From Bacillus sp. es.034 (GTDB lineage Bacteria; Bacillota; Bacilli; Bacillales; Bacillaceae_B): a stretch of 64,000 nt of DNA. Where the stretch lies: the NCBI RefSeq assembly GCF_002563655.1, contig NZ_PDIY01000001.1:1643501-1707500 (forward strand), given 5' to 3'. The notes under the pieces were generated by a model. The model saw only the letters and a program-made list of their open reading frames with translations, was not told where the DNA came from and made no database searches. The position numbers and the translations under genes are program-made. Shown here in pieces: positions 46,679 through 55,912 of this stretch (position 1 is its first letter; each line of letters begins with the position of its first letter).

Positions 46679-47437
46679 TCATTTCACATCTTTATTCGCT
46701 GATTCCAACTCTTTTATGAGTGCCGAAGCTTTTTCATCAGCGATCACCGTTACATGGTCATGGTTATTCAGGATGGAAGCAGGGAAGCTTTCAGAAATAG
46801 TGCCTTCTACTAGTTTTCTAAGTGCTTCCTGTTTCGCTTCGCCTGAAACAAGGAGGAGAATTTCCCTGCTTTTCATGATCGATGAGATTCCCATCGTAAT
46901 CGCATGTGTCGGTACTTCGTCAATCGAATCAAAATAACGGGCATTTGCCTCTCTTGTAGACTGAGTCAGTTCTACAACATGAGTGCTGGAGTCAAAAGAA
47001 GTCCCGGGTTCATTAAATCCGATATGCCCGTTGCTGCCGATCCCCAGTACCTGGATGTCGATGCCGCCGTGGGAACGGATTTTTTCATCATACGCATTGG
47101 ATTCTTTTTCGGGGTCCGCTGCATCTCCTGAAGGGATATGGGTGTTTTCCGAATCGATATCAATGTGTTTGAATAGGTTCTCATTCATGTATTGGTAGTA
47201 GCTGTTCGGGTGTTGAGGGGATAATCCAATGTATTCGTCCAGATTGAAGGAAGATACATGTCGATAAGACGTTCCGTTTTGCTCATGGTCATCAATCAGT
47301 GCCTCGTAGAGCCCTTTTGGGGTGCCCCCGGTAGCCAGTCCCAGGGTCAGATTTTCGGATGTTTTCAATTTGGATAATAGATAGTCTGCAGCGACTTGAC
47401 TCATTTCCTGGTAGTCTTTTACTTCAATTCGTTTCAT
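46679..47437 (-). CDS. nagB: Glucosamine-6-phosphate deaminase
   Basis: A 252-residue deaminase/isomerase making fructose-6-P and ammonia from glucosamine-6-P. Motifs: LATGGTPKGLYEAL, SFNLDEYIGL, GIGSNGHIGFNEPG with the catalytic Asp/His set. The start at 47437 is nine bases after GAGAGG; the ATG at 47446 abuts that site. It overlaps nagA by 14 bases, so the two are translationally coupled. Product enters glycolysis together with pgi. Confidence 0.95.
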   Translation of the reverse strand: MKRIEVKDYQEMSQVAADYLLSKLKTSENLTLGLATGGTPKGLYEALIDDHEQNGTSYRHVSSFNLDEYIGLSPQHPNSYYQYMNENLFKHIDIDSENTHIPSGDAADPEKESNAYDEKIRSHGGIDIQVLGIGSNGHIGFNEPGTSFDSSTHVVELTQSTREANARYFDSIDEVPTHAITMGISSIMKSREILLLVSGEAKQEALRKLVEGTISESFPASILNNHDHVTVIADEKASALIKELESANKDVK

Positions 47438-48632
47438 GAGTGTCATCCTCTCGAATATAGGCTATTTTCCCTTTGCATATCGTGGTGAATACGTCTTTGT
47501 TTTCATCCAATAGGACGATATCTGCATCTTTCCGGAGGGCGAGGCTTCCTTTCCGGTCAAAGATGTTTAATTGTTTGGCGGGATTTTCTGCGGTCATTTT
47601 GATCGCACTTCTCATATCACCTGTAGTGAATGATTGGATGTTTGAAAAGGCATCCTTCATTTTCAGGACGCTTCCTGCCAATGTGTCTTCATCTAATAGA
47701 GCCTTGCCGTCCTTGACCGTCACCATCTGACCGCCGAGATCATACTGACCATTCTTCAGACATTTCGCCCTCATGGAATCGGTGATAAGAATCAATCGTT
47801 CATCTGTGATTTGATTGAAAGCCAGTTGAATCACTTCAGGGCGGACGTGGATGCCGTCTGTAATCAATTCAACCATCAGTTCCTTTCGCAGGAAGGAAGC
47901 TCCGACTATCCCCGGCTCACGATGATGGAGTCCTGACATTTGATTAAACAAGTGGGTTACATGAGATAAGCCGGCATCAATTGCTTCCTCGACTTCATCG
48001 AAGGTTGCACTGGAGTGGCCAACTGAAGAAATGATCCCGTTTTCTTTTAAGTAAGAGATCAATTCATAATCGCCATCAAGCTCGGGAGCGAGGGTGACTA
48101 ATTTTATATGGTTTTGAGAGAGTGTCTGCCAGCGTTTAAATGTGTCTACACTCGGCTTTTGGATTCGATCGAGAGGCTGTGCGCCTGCCCGGGCAGGATT
48201 GATGAACGGTCCTTCTAAGTGAAGGCCGAGAATTTCTGCCTGACCACCTTTTTGATGGTTGGACATATAATCTGCGGTATTCATCAATGCTTTTTCGATT
48301 GACTCGGATTCTTCAGTCATGGTTGTGGCAAGGAAGCTCGTGGTTCCTTCTTTCGGAAGGGTTCCGGTCATCGTATCAAGGGCTTCCCTGGTCGCATCCA
48401 TGGTATCGGCTCCATTTACGCCATGGATATGAATATCTATCATTCCCGGGACCACACTATACCCATGGGGAAGGGAAATCACTTTATACTCTTCTATATC
48501 AGTCAAACGGGAGTGGTCTCCCATTTCGGTGATCAAGCCATTTTCTATTTTGATGTAGCCTTTTTCATACACTGTATCTTCTGCATAGATCGTTCCATTC
48601 AGTATCAGCAGTTTTTCTATATTTGAGGTCAT
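47424..48632 (-). CDS. nagA: N-acetylglucosamine-6-phosphate deacetylase
   Basis: A 402-residue amidohydrolase removing acetate from GlcNAc-6-P. Motifs: PGMIDIHIHGVNGAD (metal His pair), LHLEGPFINPARAGAQ, VGHSSAT, THLFNQMSGLHHREPG and ITDSMRAKC with the catalytic Asp. The ATG at 48632 is eight bases after AAGGAG; a GTG at 48641 lies within that site. First gene of nagAB, divergent from nagP, under a promoter overlapped by a NagR-type operator. Confidence 0.95.
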   Translation of the reverse strand: MTSNIEKLLILNGTIYAEDTVYEKGYIKIENGLITEMGDHSRLTDIEEYKVISLPHGYSVVPGMIDIHIHGVNGADTMDATREALDTMTGTLPKEGTTSFLATTMTEESESIEKALMNTADYMSNHQKGGQAEILGLHLEGPFINPARAGAQPLDRIQKPSVDTFKRWQTLSQNHIKLVTLAPELDGDYELISYLKENGIISSVGHSSATFDEVEEAIDAGLSHVTHLFNQMSGLHHREPGIVGASFLRKELMVELITDGIHVRPEVIQLAFNQITDERLILITDSMRAKCLKNGQYDLGGQMVTVKDGKALLDEDTLAGSVLKMKDAFSNIQSFTTGDMRSAIKMTAENPAKQLNIFDRKGSLALRKDADIVLLDENKDVFTTICKGKIAYIREDDTHETN

Positions 48633-48661
48633 TGAAATCACTCCTTGTGTCCTTTACCATT

Positions 48662-48700
48662 CTACAATACCACCAGTAAGTATAGATGTCTATACCAGTT
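48662..48700 (-). promoter_or_regulatory. nagAB promoter with NagR operator
   Basis: On the minus strand CTGGTATAGACAT (complement of 48686-48698) contains a -35 TAGACA, followed 17 bases later by TATTGT as -10. The TGGTATAGACA core resembles operators of GntR-type GlcNAc regulators (NagR/DasR). The same core occurs at the nagP promoter. Confidence 0.65.
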
Positions 48701-48780
48701 TGTTGGTGAAACACGATATTTTATTACGGCAATATGATAGGGATCAATTTAATCAATAAAGCAATAAGTTCCAACCAATT

Positions 48781-48837
48781 AATTGGTATAGACATCCATT
48801 CCTTTTTAATGATATGATTTTGCCTAAGCGCTTTCAC
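48781..48837 (+). promoter_or_regulatory. nagP promoter with NagR operator and cre site
   Basis: AATTGGTATAGACATC (48781-48796) supplies a TAGACA -35 inside the operator; TATGAT (48813-48818) is the -10 at 18-base spacing. A cre match CTAAGCGCTTTCAC (48824-48837) follows. This predicts induction by GlcNAc-derived sugar phosphates through NagR and repression by CcpA. Confidence 0.7.
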
Positions 48838-48860
48838 TTGAAATAAAAGGAGAGAATAGT

Positions 48861-50240
48861 ATGTTAGGTTTCTTACAAAGAATTGGTAAATCGCTCATGC
48901 TTCCCATCGCGGTTCTGCCTGCAGCTGCATTACTGCTGAGATTGGGTCAGGATGATCTGCTGGGTATCGCGTTCATGTCTGAAGCAGGAGATGCTATATT
49001 TAAAAATTTAGCTTTAATCTTTGCCATCGGGGTGGCCATCGGATTTTCAAAAGATGGAAATGGTACAGCCGGTTTGGCGGGTGCCATTGGTTATTTGGTA
49101 TTAACGGGCGGCTTAAAAGCCCTTGATCCCGATTCCAATATGGCGATTTTTGGAGGGATCATATCAGGAGTCGTGGCAGGCTTATTATATAACCGTTTCA
49201 ATGATATTAAACTTCCGGCATGGCTCGGATTTTTTGGAGGCAGACGTTTCGTTCCCATTGTGACGGCTGCATCCATGGTTGTACTCGCCGGGATCTTCGG
49301 TATCATCTGGCCACCGATCCAGAGCGGGATCAATTCCATCGGTGAATGGATTATCGGGGCAGGTGCGGCAGGAGTCGGTGTGTTCGGCCTGTTGAATCGT
49401 CTCCTGATTCCGGTTGGACTGCATCATGTATTGAATACCCTCGTCTGGTTTGAATTCGGTACATTCAAAGATGCAGCGGGTGAAGTCGTGAAAGGGGATA
49501 TTCCACGTTTCTTCGCAGGGGATCCTACCGCCGGAACGTTCCAAACCGGCTTCTTCCCGATCATGATGTTCGGTCTTCCGGCAGCGTGTCTCGCCATGAT
49601 CGTGACAGCAAAAAAACATATGCGTGCCAATGTAGCAGGGATGTTAATCGGCCTTGCCGTCACTTCCTTTTTAACAGGGATCACTGAGCCGATTGAATTC
49701 AGCTTCATGTTCCTATCTCCTGTGCTTTACGGAATTCACGCTGTCCTGACGGCGAGCTCTATGGTCGTTACCTATGTACTTGGGATTCATCATGGATTCG
49801 GTTTCTCGGCAGGTGCCTTTGATTACATCCTTAATTTCAGCATTGGTCAAAAACCTTGGCTGTTACTTGGAGTCGGGATTCTCTACGGGATCATCTACTT
49901 CCTCCTCTTCACTTTCTTGATCAAGAAGTTCAATTTGAAGACTCCGGGTCGTGAAGATGATGAAGATGTGGTGGCGCCGGAAAGCTCAGGAGGAAATGGT
50001 AAGTACGAAATCATGGCTTCGCATTTCCTTCAAGATCTTGGTGGGAAAGAAAACCTGGCCGTCATTGATAACTGTGCCACACGATTACGTCTCGAAATCA
50101 ATGATGTCACACTGGTGGACGAAAAAGCGTTAAAAGCTCACGGGGCGAAAGGTGTGATGAAGGTGAATAATCGGAACCTTCAAGTCATTGTAGGAACGGA
50201 TGTAGAATTTGTGGCAGACGAGCTGAGAAAGCTGAAATAA
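48861..50240 (+). CDS. nagP: PTS N-acetylglucosamine transporter EIICB
   Basis: A 459-residue PTS permease of the glucose/GlcNAc family importing and phosphorylating N-acetylglucosamine. The EIIC domain (about residues 1-365) starts FLQRIGKSLMLPIAVLPAAA and includes GLHHVLNTLVWFEFG and FLTGITEPIEFSFMF. The EIIB domain (about 380-459) has the phosphorylated Cys in VIDNCATRLRLEI. No EIIA is attached, so it would borrow EIIA-Glc from elsewhere. AAAGGAGAG site. Confidence 0.92.
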   Translation: MLGFLQRIGKSLMLPIAVLPAAALLLRLGQDDLLGIAFMSEAGDAIFKNLALIFAIGVAIGFSKDGNGTAGLAGAIGYLVLTGGLKALDPDSNMAIFGGIISGVVAGLLYNRFNDIKLPAWLGFFGGRRFVPIVTAASMVVLAGIFGIIWPPIQSGINSIGEWIIGAGAAGVGVFGLLNRLLIPVGLHHVLNTLVWFEFGTFKDAAGEVVKGDIPRFFAGDPTAGTFQTGFFPIMMFGLPAACLAMIVTAKKHMRANVAGMLIGLAVTSFLTGITEPIEFSFMFLSPVLYGIHAVLTASSMVVTYVLGIHHGFGFSAGAFDYILNFSIGQKPWLLLGVGILYGIIYFLLFTFLIKKFNLKTPGREDDEDVVAPESSGGNGKYEIMASHFLQDLGGKENLAVIDNCATRLRLEINDVTLVDEKALKAHGAKGVMKVNNRNLQVIVGTDVEFVADELRKLK

Positions 50241-50348
50241 ATGGAGAATGATTGATTCTACTGAGCTGTCCTCATCGGATCGTTGTCTGTTATACACATG
50301 ATAGATATAATAAAAATAAAACCCGTTATATCGAAAGGAGAACCGTTC

Positions 50349-51074
50349 GTGGTTAATAAAAATTCTCCTCTTCCTTTGTATTATCAGTTAGAAGAACACC
50401 TTAACCATTTAATACAGTCTGAAGAGCTAAAAGCGGGGGACGCCCTGCCGTCTGAACGGGAGCTTGCTGAGTCATTTAAAATCAGCAGGATGACCGTAAG
50501 ACAGGCGATTACCAATCTGGTGAATAAGAATGTCTTATATAGGGAGAAAGGGCGGGGCACATTCGTCTCCCATCGAAAAATCGAACAAAGCCTTCAAGGA
50601 CTGACAAGTTTTAGTGAAGATATGAAAAGCAGGGGACTCGAGCCGGGCAATAAATTATTGCATTTTGAAATTTCTCCTGCATCGGAGGATATCCGGGAAC
50701 TTCTTTCACTGGAGGAAGAAGAGCTTGTGTATACGATGAAGCGGATTCGCCTTGCCAACGGTGAACCGATGGCATTGGAGACGAGTTATATACCCGTTAA
50801 GCTGCTTCCTGGATTGAATCAGGAAATATTGGAGAAATCCCTGTATCACTATATCGAAAGAGAGCTGAACCTTCGCATCAGTCATGCCACCCAATCAGTG
50901 GAAGCGGCACTTGTGACAGAAGCGGATACGAAGCATCTCAAGGTGAAAAGCAGGGAACCGGTGCTCTTCATCCAGCGGGATTCATTCCTGGAAGACGGAA
51001 CCCCTTTTGAATTGGTACGATCCGTTTATCGGGCGGATAAATATAAGTTTAAGATCAATCTGGACAGAATGTGA
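50349..51074 (+). CDS. nagR: GntR/HutC-family GlcNAc regulator NagR (YvoA)
   Basis: A 241-residue regulator: N-terminal winged helix (LPLYYQLEEHLNHLIQSEEL, PSERELAESFKISRMTVRQA) and C-terminal UTRA effector domain (about residues 85-235). The GTG at 50349, eight bases after AAAGGAG, is preferred over a longer frame from 50283; the resulting length is close to B. subtilis NagR. Located after nagP and in a locus with two TGGTATAGACA operators, it almost certainly represses nagAB and nagP until GlcN-6-P or GlcNAc-6-P appears. Confidence 0.9.
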   Translation: MVNKNSPLPLYYQLEEHLNHLIQSEELKAGDALPSERELAESFKISRMTVRQAITNLVNKNVLYREKGRGTFVSHRKIEQSLQGLTSFSEDMKSRGLEPGNKLLHFEISPASEDIRELLSLEEEELVYTMKRIRLANGEPMALETSYIPVKLLPGLNQEILEKSLYHYIERELNLRISHATQSVEAALVTEADTKHLKVKSREPVLFIQRDSFLEDGTPFELVRSVYRADKYKFKINLDRM

Positions 51075-51078
51075 AAAG

Positions 51079-51119
51079 TGAGCAGGACCCCATTTAAACA
51101 GGGGTCCTGCTCTTTTTTG
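51079..51119. terminator. Terminator between nagR and the SIS gene
   Basis: AGCAGGACCCC/GGGGTCCTGCT perfect stem followed by six T; convergent genes. Confidence 0.85.
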
Positions 51120-51120
51120 A

Positions 51121-51882
51121 TTACAGTCCTTTTGTTAACAGGGGAATTCGCCCCCGGTACTTCTCGATCAGCCTTTCGTTATGATCACCCGCACCGTTCA
51201 CGTTTCCACTTATGAAGATAGGAGGCTCAAACCCTCTTTCCGCCATGTGTTCGATGGCACCGGCCATGATGCTATTCAAGATCGCAGCTCCGATGACGGT
51301 TGAGGAAGGAGAAAATGGAACAGCCACCCGTTCGTCGGTCATCAGAGCATCCCCTAAGACGGAGTGGTTGTTCACGGCAAGATCCACAACTTCACTAAGA
51401 AATTTCCCGCTTGGATGCCTGGATGTTTCTTTTTCTACGTAGTCAAATGAGCTGATGGAAGCGACATAGGCGCCGTTTTCCTTTGCATGAAGTGCCACAT
51501 CGATAGGGACGGGATTCTTTCCTGAGGTGGAGATGACGATCATCACGTCATGAGGCTGAATATCCTGCCCGCTCATGAACTCAGACGCATACCCTTCCGA
51601 TTTTTCTAATTGAGAAGAACGTACGGCGCCTTCATGGAGCATGAGGGGCTCGATCAGTATCGGGTTGATCGGAACCAGTCCACCTGCCCTGTAAAACACT
51701 TCTTCGGAGAGGATGTGAGAGTGGCCGCACCCGAAAAGGTGGATGATGCCGTCTTGTTGGATGGAGGAAGAAATACGTTGGGCAAGACTGGCCATTTTGT
51801 CTGCTTCTTCCTTTTGTACCATGTGAAGTTTTTCCTGGATTTTTTCAAAATATGTAAGTATCATTCTGTTCCCGCTTTCCAT
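51121..51882 (-). CDS. SIS-domain sugar-phosphate-binding protein (UPF0309 type)
   Basis: A 253-residue protein with one SIS (sugar isomerase) domain: IIHLFGCGHSHILSEEVFYR near residue 45, and VMIVISTSGKNPVPIDVA near residue 112. The family has no settled activity; relatives bind phosphosugars in isomerases or MurNAc-6-P etherases. The start may instead be the ATG at 51864 (MILTYFEK). Its place between nagR and a sugar kinase suggests amino-sugar metabolism (inference). Confidence 0.78.
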   Translation of the reverse strand: MESGNRMILTYFEKIQEKLHMVQKEEADKMASLAQRISSSIQQDGIIHLFGCGHSHILSEEVFYRAGGLVPINPILIEPLMLHEGAVRSSQLEKSEGYASEFMSGQDIQPHDVMIVISTSGKNPVPIDVALHAKENGAYVASISSFDYVEKETSRHPSGKFLSEVVDLAVNNHSVLGDALMTDERVAVPFSPSSTVIGAAILNSIMAGAIEHMAERGFEPPIFISGNVNGAGDHNERLIEKYRGRIPLLTKGL

Positions 51883-51995
51883 TTTTCTTTCAGCATACCA
51901 TAATGTTAATGAAAAATTTCAATCTTCACATGTATGAGAAGGGTGGGTTTGATATATTTAAATTAGAACTGAATGAAACGAGGGGGCAATTCGAT

Positions 51996-52943
51996 ATGAA
52001 ACAGGGAATCATCTCACTGGGAGAAGCACTGATAGACTTCATTCCTCTGGACGAACAAAACATGACTTATCAAAAGAGTCCAGGAGGGGCACCTGCCAAT
52101 GTAGCGGTAGGACTAGCCCGCTTAGGGATCAAATCCACCTTCCTTGGAAAAGTGGGAGAGGAGGTATTAGGCCGTTTCCTGAAGGACACCCTTAAGGGAT
52201 ATGGTGTGAGAGTCAATCAAATGCTGTCCACTCCTGATAATCGAACCGGCGTGGTCTTCGTAACCAACCGGGAGGAGGGGGAGCGCAGCTTTGACTTTTA
52301 TATTGATCCGAGTGCAGACCGATTTCTTCAAGTGAATGATATAGACGAAGAGGACCTCGCAACACATAAGATCCTTCACTTTGGTTCCATTTCCATGATC
52401 AGCTCGCCGGCGAAAGAAGCGACGCTCCATGCGGTGAAAGTGGCGAAAGACAACGGTCTATTAATATCATATGATCCGAATTTACGTTTAGGATTATGGG
52501 ATTCTGAAGAAAATGCCCGGGAAACGATAAAGAGCATGCTTCCTGAAGTAGATATAGTAAAGATCTCAGAGGAAGAGCTTGAATTTATTACAGGTGAAAA
52601 AGAGCTTGAAGCAGGGGCGGCAAAACTAAAAGCATATAATATTCCGTTCTTGATCATTACCATGGGTGCACAGGGGAGCTCTGTACACCTGGGAGAGGAC
52701 TGCAGGTATATTCCTGCGATGAAGGTGAAAGCAGTGGATACAACCGGGGCAGGGGATGCGTTTGTATCGGGGATACTCCATTCAATGGATAAATACCAGG
52801 GGAAGATCGAAACCCTATCCCTTGAAGAAGCGGTTCACATGGCTCAATTTGCAACTATATCAGGTGCACTCGCAGCCTCAACAAAAGGGGCCATGACAGC
52901 TTTGCCTACACTGGAGGAAATAAAGCTGCATTTAGAAAAGTAG
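51996..52943 (+). CDS. PfkB-family sugar kinase (fructokinase-like)
   Basis: A 315-residue ribokinase-family kinase: N-terminal SLGEALIDFIPL and SPGGAPANVAVGLARLG (substrate site), C-terminal DTTGAGDAFVSG with the catalytic Asp and anion hole. The pattern is that of fructokinases. The ATG at 51996 follows GAGGGGG; upstream residues from 51903 are not family-like. Divergent from the SIS gene. The sugar could be fructose or another ketose; not decided. Confidence 0.85.
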   Translation: MKQGIISLGEALIDFIPLDEQNMTYQKSPGGAPANVAVGLARLGIKSTFLGKVGEEVLGRFLKDTLKGYGVRVNQMLSTPDNRTGVVFVTNREEGERSFDFYIDPSADRFLQVNDIDEEDLATHKILHFGSISMISSPAKEATLHAVKVAKDNGLLISYDPNLRLGLWDSEENARETIKSMLPEVDIVKISEEELEFITGEKELEAGAAKLKAYNIPFLIITMGAQGSSVHLGEDCRYIPAMKVKAVDTTGAGDAFVSGILHSMDKYQGKIETLSLEEAVHMAQFATISGALAASTKGAMTALPTLEEIKLHLEK

Positions 52944-52965
52944 AAGTCACAGCATGCGAACCATA

Positions 52966-52996
52966 AAGAGACTGCCGGTCCGGCAGTCTCTTTCCC
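52966..52996 (+). terminator. Terminator after the sugar kinase gene
   Basis: AAAGAGACTGCCG/CGGCAGTCTCTTT perfect stem then CCCTTTTT. Confidence 0.8.
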
Positions 52997-53066
52997 TTTT
53001 TCAATTGTCTCGAAAGATGTTATAGTAAGATAATATAAAATTGGATTTCCTGAAAGGATGTTCTTT

Positions 53067-53888
53067 ATGAGCTATAAAATGATTGTACTTGATTTAGATG
53101 ATACATTATTACGGGACGACCAAACGATTTCAGCACGCACGAAAGACGCACTCTTACAGGCGCAGGAAGCCGGAGTGAAGGTCGTCCTTGCATCTGGACG
53201 TCCAACCCAGGGAATGCGCTGGGTAGCGGAAGAATTGAAACTCGATCATTACGGAAGCTACATTCTGCCTTTCAACGGATCGAAAATCATAGATTGCAAG
53301 ACAAATGAAGAGAAATACAGCCGAACCCTAACAGCTGAAACGGCTCATTCCTTATATGATATAAGTAAGCGAGAAGATGTGGGTATTCTGACTTATGCAG
53401 AAGACGCCATTATAGTAGAAGAAACTAATCCATTCGCTTCCATAGAAAGTGACCTGACGGGTCTGCCGGTGAAGGTCGTTCCGGATTTTAAGGAAGCGAT
53501 CACGGGACCGGTCGTAAAAGCTCTTATGCTGAAAGATGCCGATCATCTGGTGGTAGTGGAGAAAAAGCTCCAAGCCGAGCTTGATGGTGAACTCAGCGTG
53601 ATGCGATCAAAGCCATTCTTCCTGGAATTCACCCAGCTTGGTGTCACAAAAGGAGCCAGCCTTGACTATCTGATCAAGCCAATCGGAATCAAGCCCGAGG
53701 AAGTCATCGCCATCGGGGATAGCTACAATGATCTGACCATGATTGAATTTGCCGGCCTTGGAGTCGCCATGGGTAACGCTCCGGATGACATTAAGGAGAA
53801 GGCGGATTACGTTACAGCTTCCAATATGGAAGACGGAGTAGCAGAAGTGATCGAAACATTTGTGTTGAATGAATTATCCAAAATCTGA
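53067..53888 (+). CDS. Cof-type HAD-IIB phosphatase
   Basis: A 273-residue HAD hydrolase of the Cof/YidA type. Motif I LDLDDTLL, motif II LASGRP, motif III Lys in VTKGASLDYL and motif IV IGDSYNDLTMIEFAG are all present. Such enzymes dephosphorylate sugar phosphates or flavin-type substrates. The ATG at 53067 is nine bases after AAAGG; the ATG at 53058 abuts it. Single gene with terminator. Confidence 0.87.
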   Translation: MSYKMIVLDLDDTLLRDDQTISARTKDALLQAQEAGVKVVLASGRPTQGMRWVAEELKLDHYGSYILPFNGSKIIDCKTNEEKYSRTLTAETAHSLYDISKREDVGILTYAEDAIIVEETNPFASIESDLTGLPVKVVPDFKEAITGPVVKALMLKDADHLVVVEKKLQAELDGELSVMRSKPFFLEFTQLGVTKGASLDYLIKPIGIKPEEVIAIGDSYNDLTMIEFAGLGVAMGNAPDDIKEKADYVTASNMEDGVAEVIETFVLNELSKI

Positions 53889-53895
53889 TTGTTAA

Positions 53896-53935
53896 AGGAC
53901 CGTAGTCCATTTTGGGGACTCCGGTCCTTATTTTT
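53896..53935 (+). terminator. Terminator after the HAD phosphatase gene
   Basis: AAGGACCGTAGTCC/GGACTCCGGTCCTT stem (one mismatch) then TATTTTT. Confidence 0.8.
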
Positions 53936-54024
53936 GCCTGTATGAAAATAAAAGGGAAAAAATGTATAAAATCTCCCGTTCTATGATACTATTAAAAGTA
54001 ACATTGTAAACGGAGGACAGAGCG

Positions 54025-54900
54025 TTGAAATTTATTGGTGGTTTAGTAGTGAAATTCCTATTATCGATCATAGGGATCATTTTTATAGGTGGCCTGCCCG
54101 TTCTTCTCTCGGGTATTGGCGAGCGGGAACTGAGATTGCAGGCGTACTGGCAATCGGTAAGAGAAATCGTATATGCCCTGTTTTACGCCGGGGAGTTGAC
54201 ATATAAGGTAATCGGTGGAGAGCAGGAACGCAGCCTGTTTCCTTATTTATGGGAGCCGATCATCTATTCACTCATCATATTATTTTCCGCATTTCTTCTC
54301 GCAAGTTTTTTAAGCATTATCCTCACGATCTTCACCATGCTGTTTTCACAGAAAAAACGAAATCGAGTCAAATTCTTCTTATATCTATTCGAATCGATGC
54401 CGGATGTTCTGGTTATCTTGCTTTCTCAACTTCTTGTCCTCTTCCTCTACAAGCAGACGGGCATTTTATTTTTTGAAATTGCTTCCGTGGCGACAGAAAA
54501 GGCATATCTTCTACCCATCCTTGTGTTGGCCGTATTGCCGACGGTCCAGCTGTTCAGGATTTCAATCCTTTCATTTGAAAGGGAAGAGGGGAAAGACTAT
54601 GTGACACTTGCTCAATCAATCGGCTTGGGGAAACTGGTGATCTTAACCTTCCATATATTAAGGAATGCCATCATCTCCGTCTTTTTTCAATCAAAGAAAA
54701 CGGTGTGGTTCATGCTTTCCAATTTATTTGTTCTGGAGCTTTTGTTCAATATCGCCGGGATTACCCGTTTCCTGAAGTCGACGTTACAGCCGAAGATGTT
54801 TACGATCGCCATTCTTTCGATTTTCATTCCTCTGTTTGTCTTTTATACGGTGGGAGAAATGATTCTCTCTAAAAAAGCCAACAAGGGGGAGGAAATTTAA
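54025..54900 (+). CDS. ABC transporter permease, divergent OppB/DppB type
   Basis: A 291-residue membrane protein with about six transmembrane segments. The cytoplasmic EAA-like loop LAQSIGLGKLVILTFHILRN (about residues 194-213) marks a binding-protein-dependent permease of the oligopeptide class. TTG start with GGAGGA nine bases upstream. One base separates it from the second permease gene. No ATPase or binding-protein gene lies nearby, so it must work with subunits encoded elsewhere, or the pair has an altered role. Confidence 0.75.
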   Translation: MKFIGGLVVKFLLSIIGIIFIGGLPVLLSGIGERELRLQAYWQSVREIVYALFYAGELTYKVIGGEQERSLFPYLWEPIIYSLIILFSAFLLASFLSIILTIFTMLFSQKKRNRVKFFLYLFESMPDVLVILLSQLLVLFLYKQTGILFFEIASVATEKAYLLPILVLAVLPTVQLFRISILSFEREEGKDYVTLAQSIGLGKLVILTFHILRNAIISVFFQSKKTVWFMLSNLFVLELLFNIAGITRFLKSTLQPKMFTIAILSIFIPLFVFYTVGEMILSKKANKGEEI

Positions 54901-54901
54901 T

Positions 54902-55912
54902 ATGAAGAAAAGCGTATGGAGTAACCCGTTCTTTCTAATTGGATTCACCTTTATTGCCGTGATGGTTGCGTCAAGCTTCTTCTATTCGTTTGTGTGGGGA
55001 AACGAGGTCAGAAGATTGTATTTTATCTCTGTAGAAGGAGTGGTCGTGGAATCTTCGCCTATTTCACCGAAGTGGTTATTTCCATTCGGGACTGACGCCC
55101 AGGGCCTTGATATGCTCGGTAAAATCATCATCGGGGCAAAATATACAATTTTAACGGCCTTTGTGATTGCCTTCCTACGGGTATTTTTATCGATTCCCCT
55201 CGGTTTGATACTGGGAACCTTCTTGATGAAGTATAAAAAATACATCAATGGCTGGATCGATTCCTTTCACTATATCCCTTTAACGATACTTGCGTATTTT
55301 TTGCTGGAGCCGGTCCTTTGGGAACCGTTCGAAGGATTTTCCACTTCCATCGTGGAGCGGTTCGTCATCGAAATTCTCATCTTAACATTCCTGATCGTCC
55401 CGATTTTGTCTGCGCTCCTGGGGAATGAAGTGTCCTTAGTGTACAAGCAGGAATTTATTTTGAGCGCAAAAACACTTGGGGCTGGGAAGTGGAGGATCAT
55501 CTTTAAGCATATCTTACCTTCCATGAAAGAAAAGCTCGTGATCTTACTGGGACAGCAATTCATGCAAACACTCGTCATCTTCATACATCTGGGCCTGCTC
55601 ACCTTATTCTTGGGTGGGACGGACGTGGACTATCAGATGGTACATGACCCTCCAAGATCGATTACGTATGAATGGTCGGGCCTGATAGGCGATTCCTTCC
55701 GCTATCTTCAAGGGGCACCGTGGATCCCGATGACGCCGATCCTGTTTTTTTCCGCGACGATGCTATCGGTTTCGTTCATGATCGAAGGATATGTCCAGGC
55801 AACGAGTGGACAATCCTATTATAAAAAGAAATTCAAAGCGGCCTACCGCCCAATGAAGGAAAACAAAGTGAAAGAGCTTGATAAATCCGATTTTCAAAAG
55901 GTAAATATGTAA
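54902..55912 (+). CDS. ABC transporter permease, OppC/DppC type
   Basis: A 336-residue permease. N-terminal transmembrane segment, then the OppC-type external region with FGTDAQGLDMLGKIIIGAKY (about residues 58-77), five further segments, and the EAA loop SAKTLGAGKWRIIFKHILPS (about 189-208). Charged C-terminal tail. RBS GGGGGAGG. Forms a pair with the preceding permease; transported substrate unknown. Confidence 0.8.
   Translation: MKKSVWSNPFFLIGFTFIAVMVASSFFYSFVWGNEVRRLYFISVEGVVVESSPISPKWLFPFGTDAQGLDMLGKIIIGAKYTILTAFVIAFLRVFLSIPLGLILGTFLMKYKKYINGWIDSFHYIPLTILAYFLLEPVLWEPFEGFSTSIVERFVIEILILTFLIVPILSALLGNEVSLVYKQEFILSAKTLGAGKWRIIFKHILPSMKEKLVILLGQQFMQTLVIFIHLGLLTLFLGGTDVDYQMVHDPPRSITYEWSGLIGDSFRYLQGAPWIPMTPILFFSATMLSVSFMIEGYVQATSGQSYYKKKFKAAYRPMKENKVKELDKSDFQKVNM

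Noticed and set aside
49185..49619. 144-codon minus-strand frame inside nagP
   Set aside because: It lies antisense within a well-supported PTS gene, with no start signals or family features.
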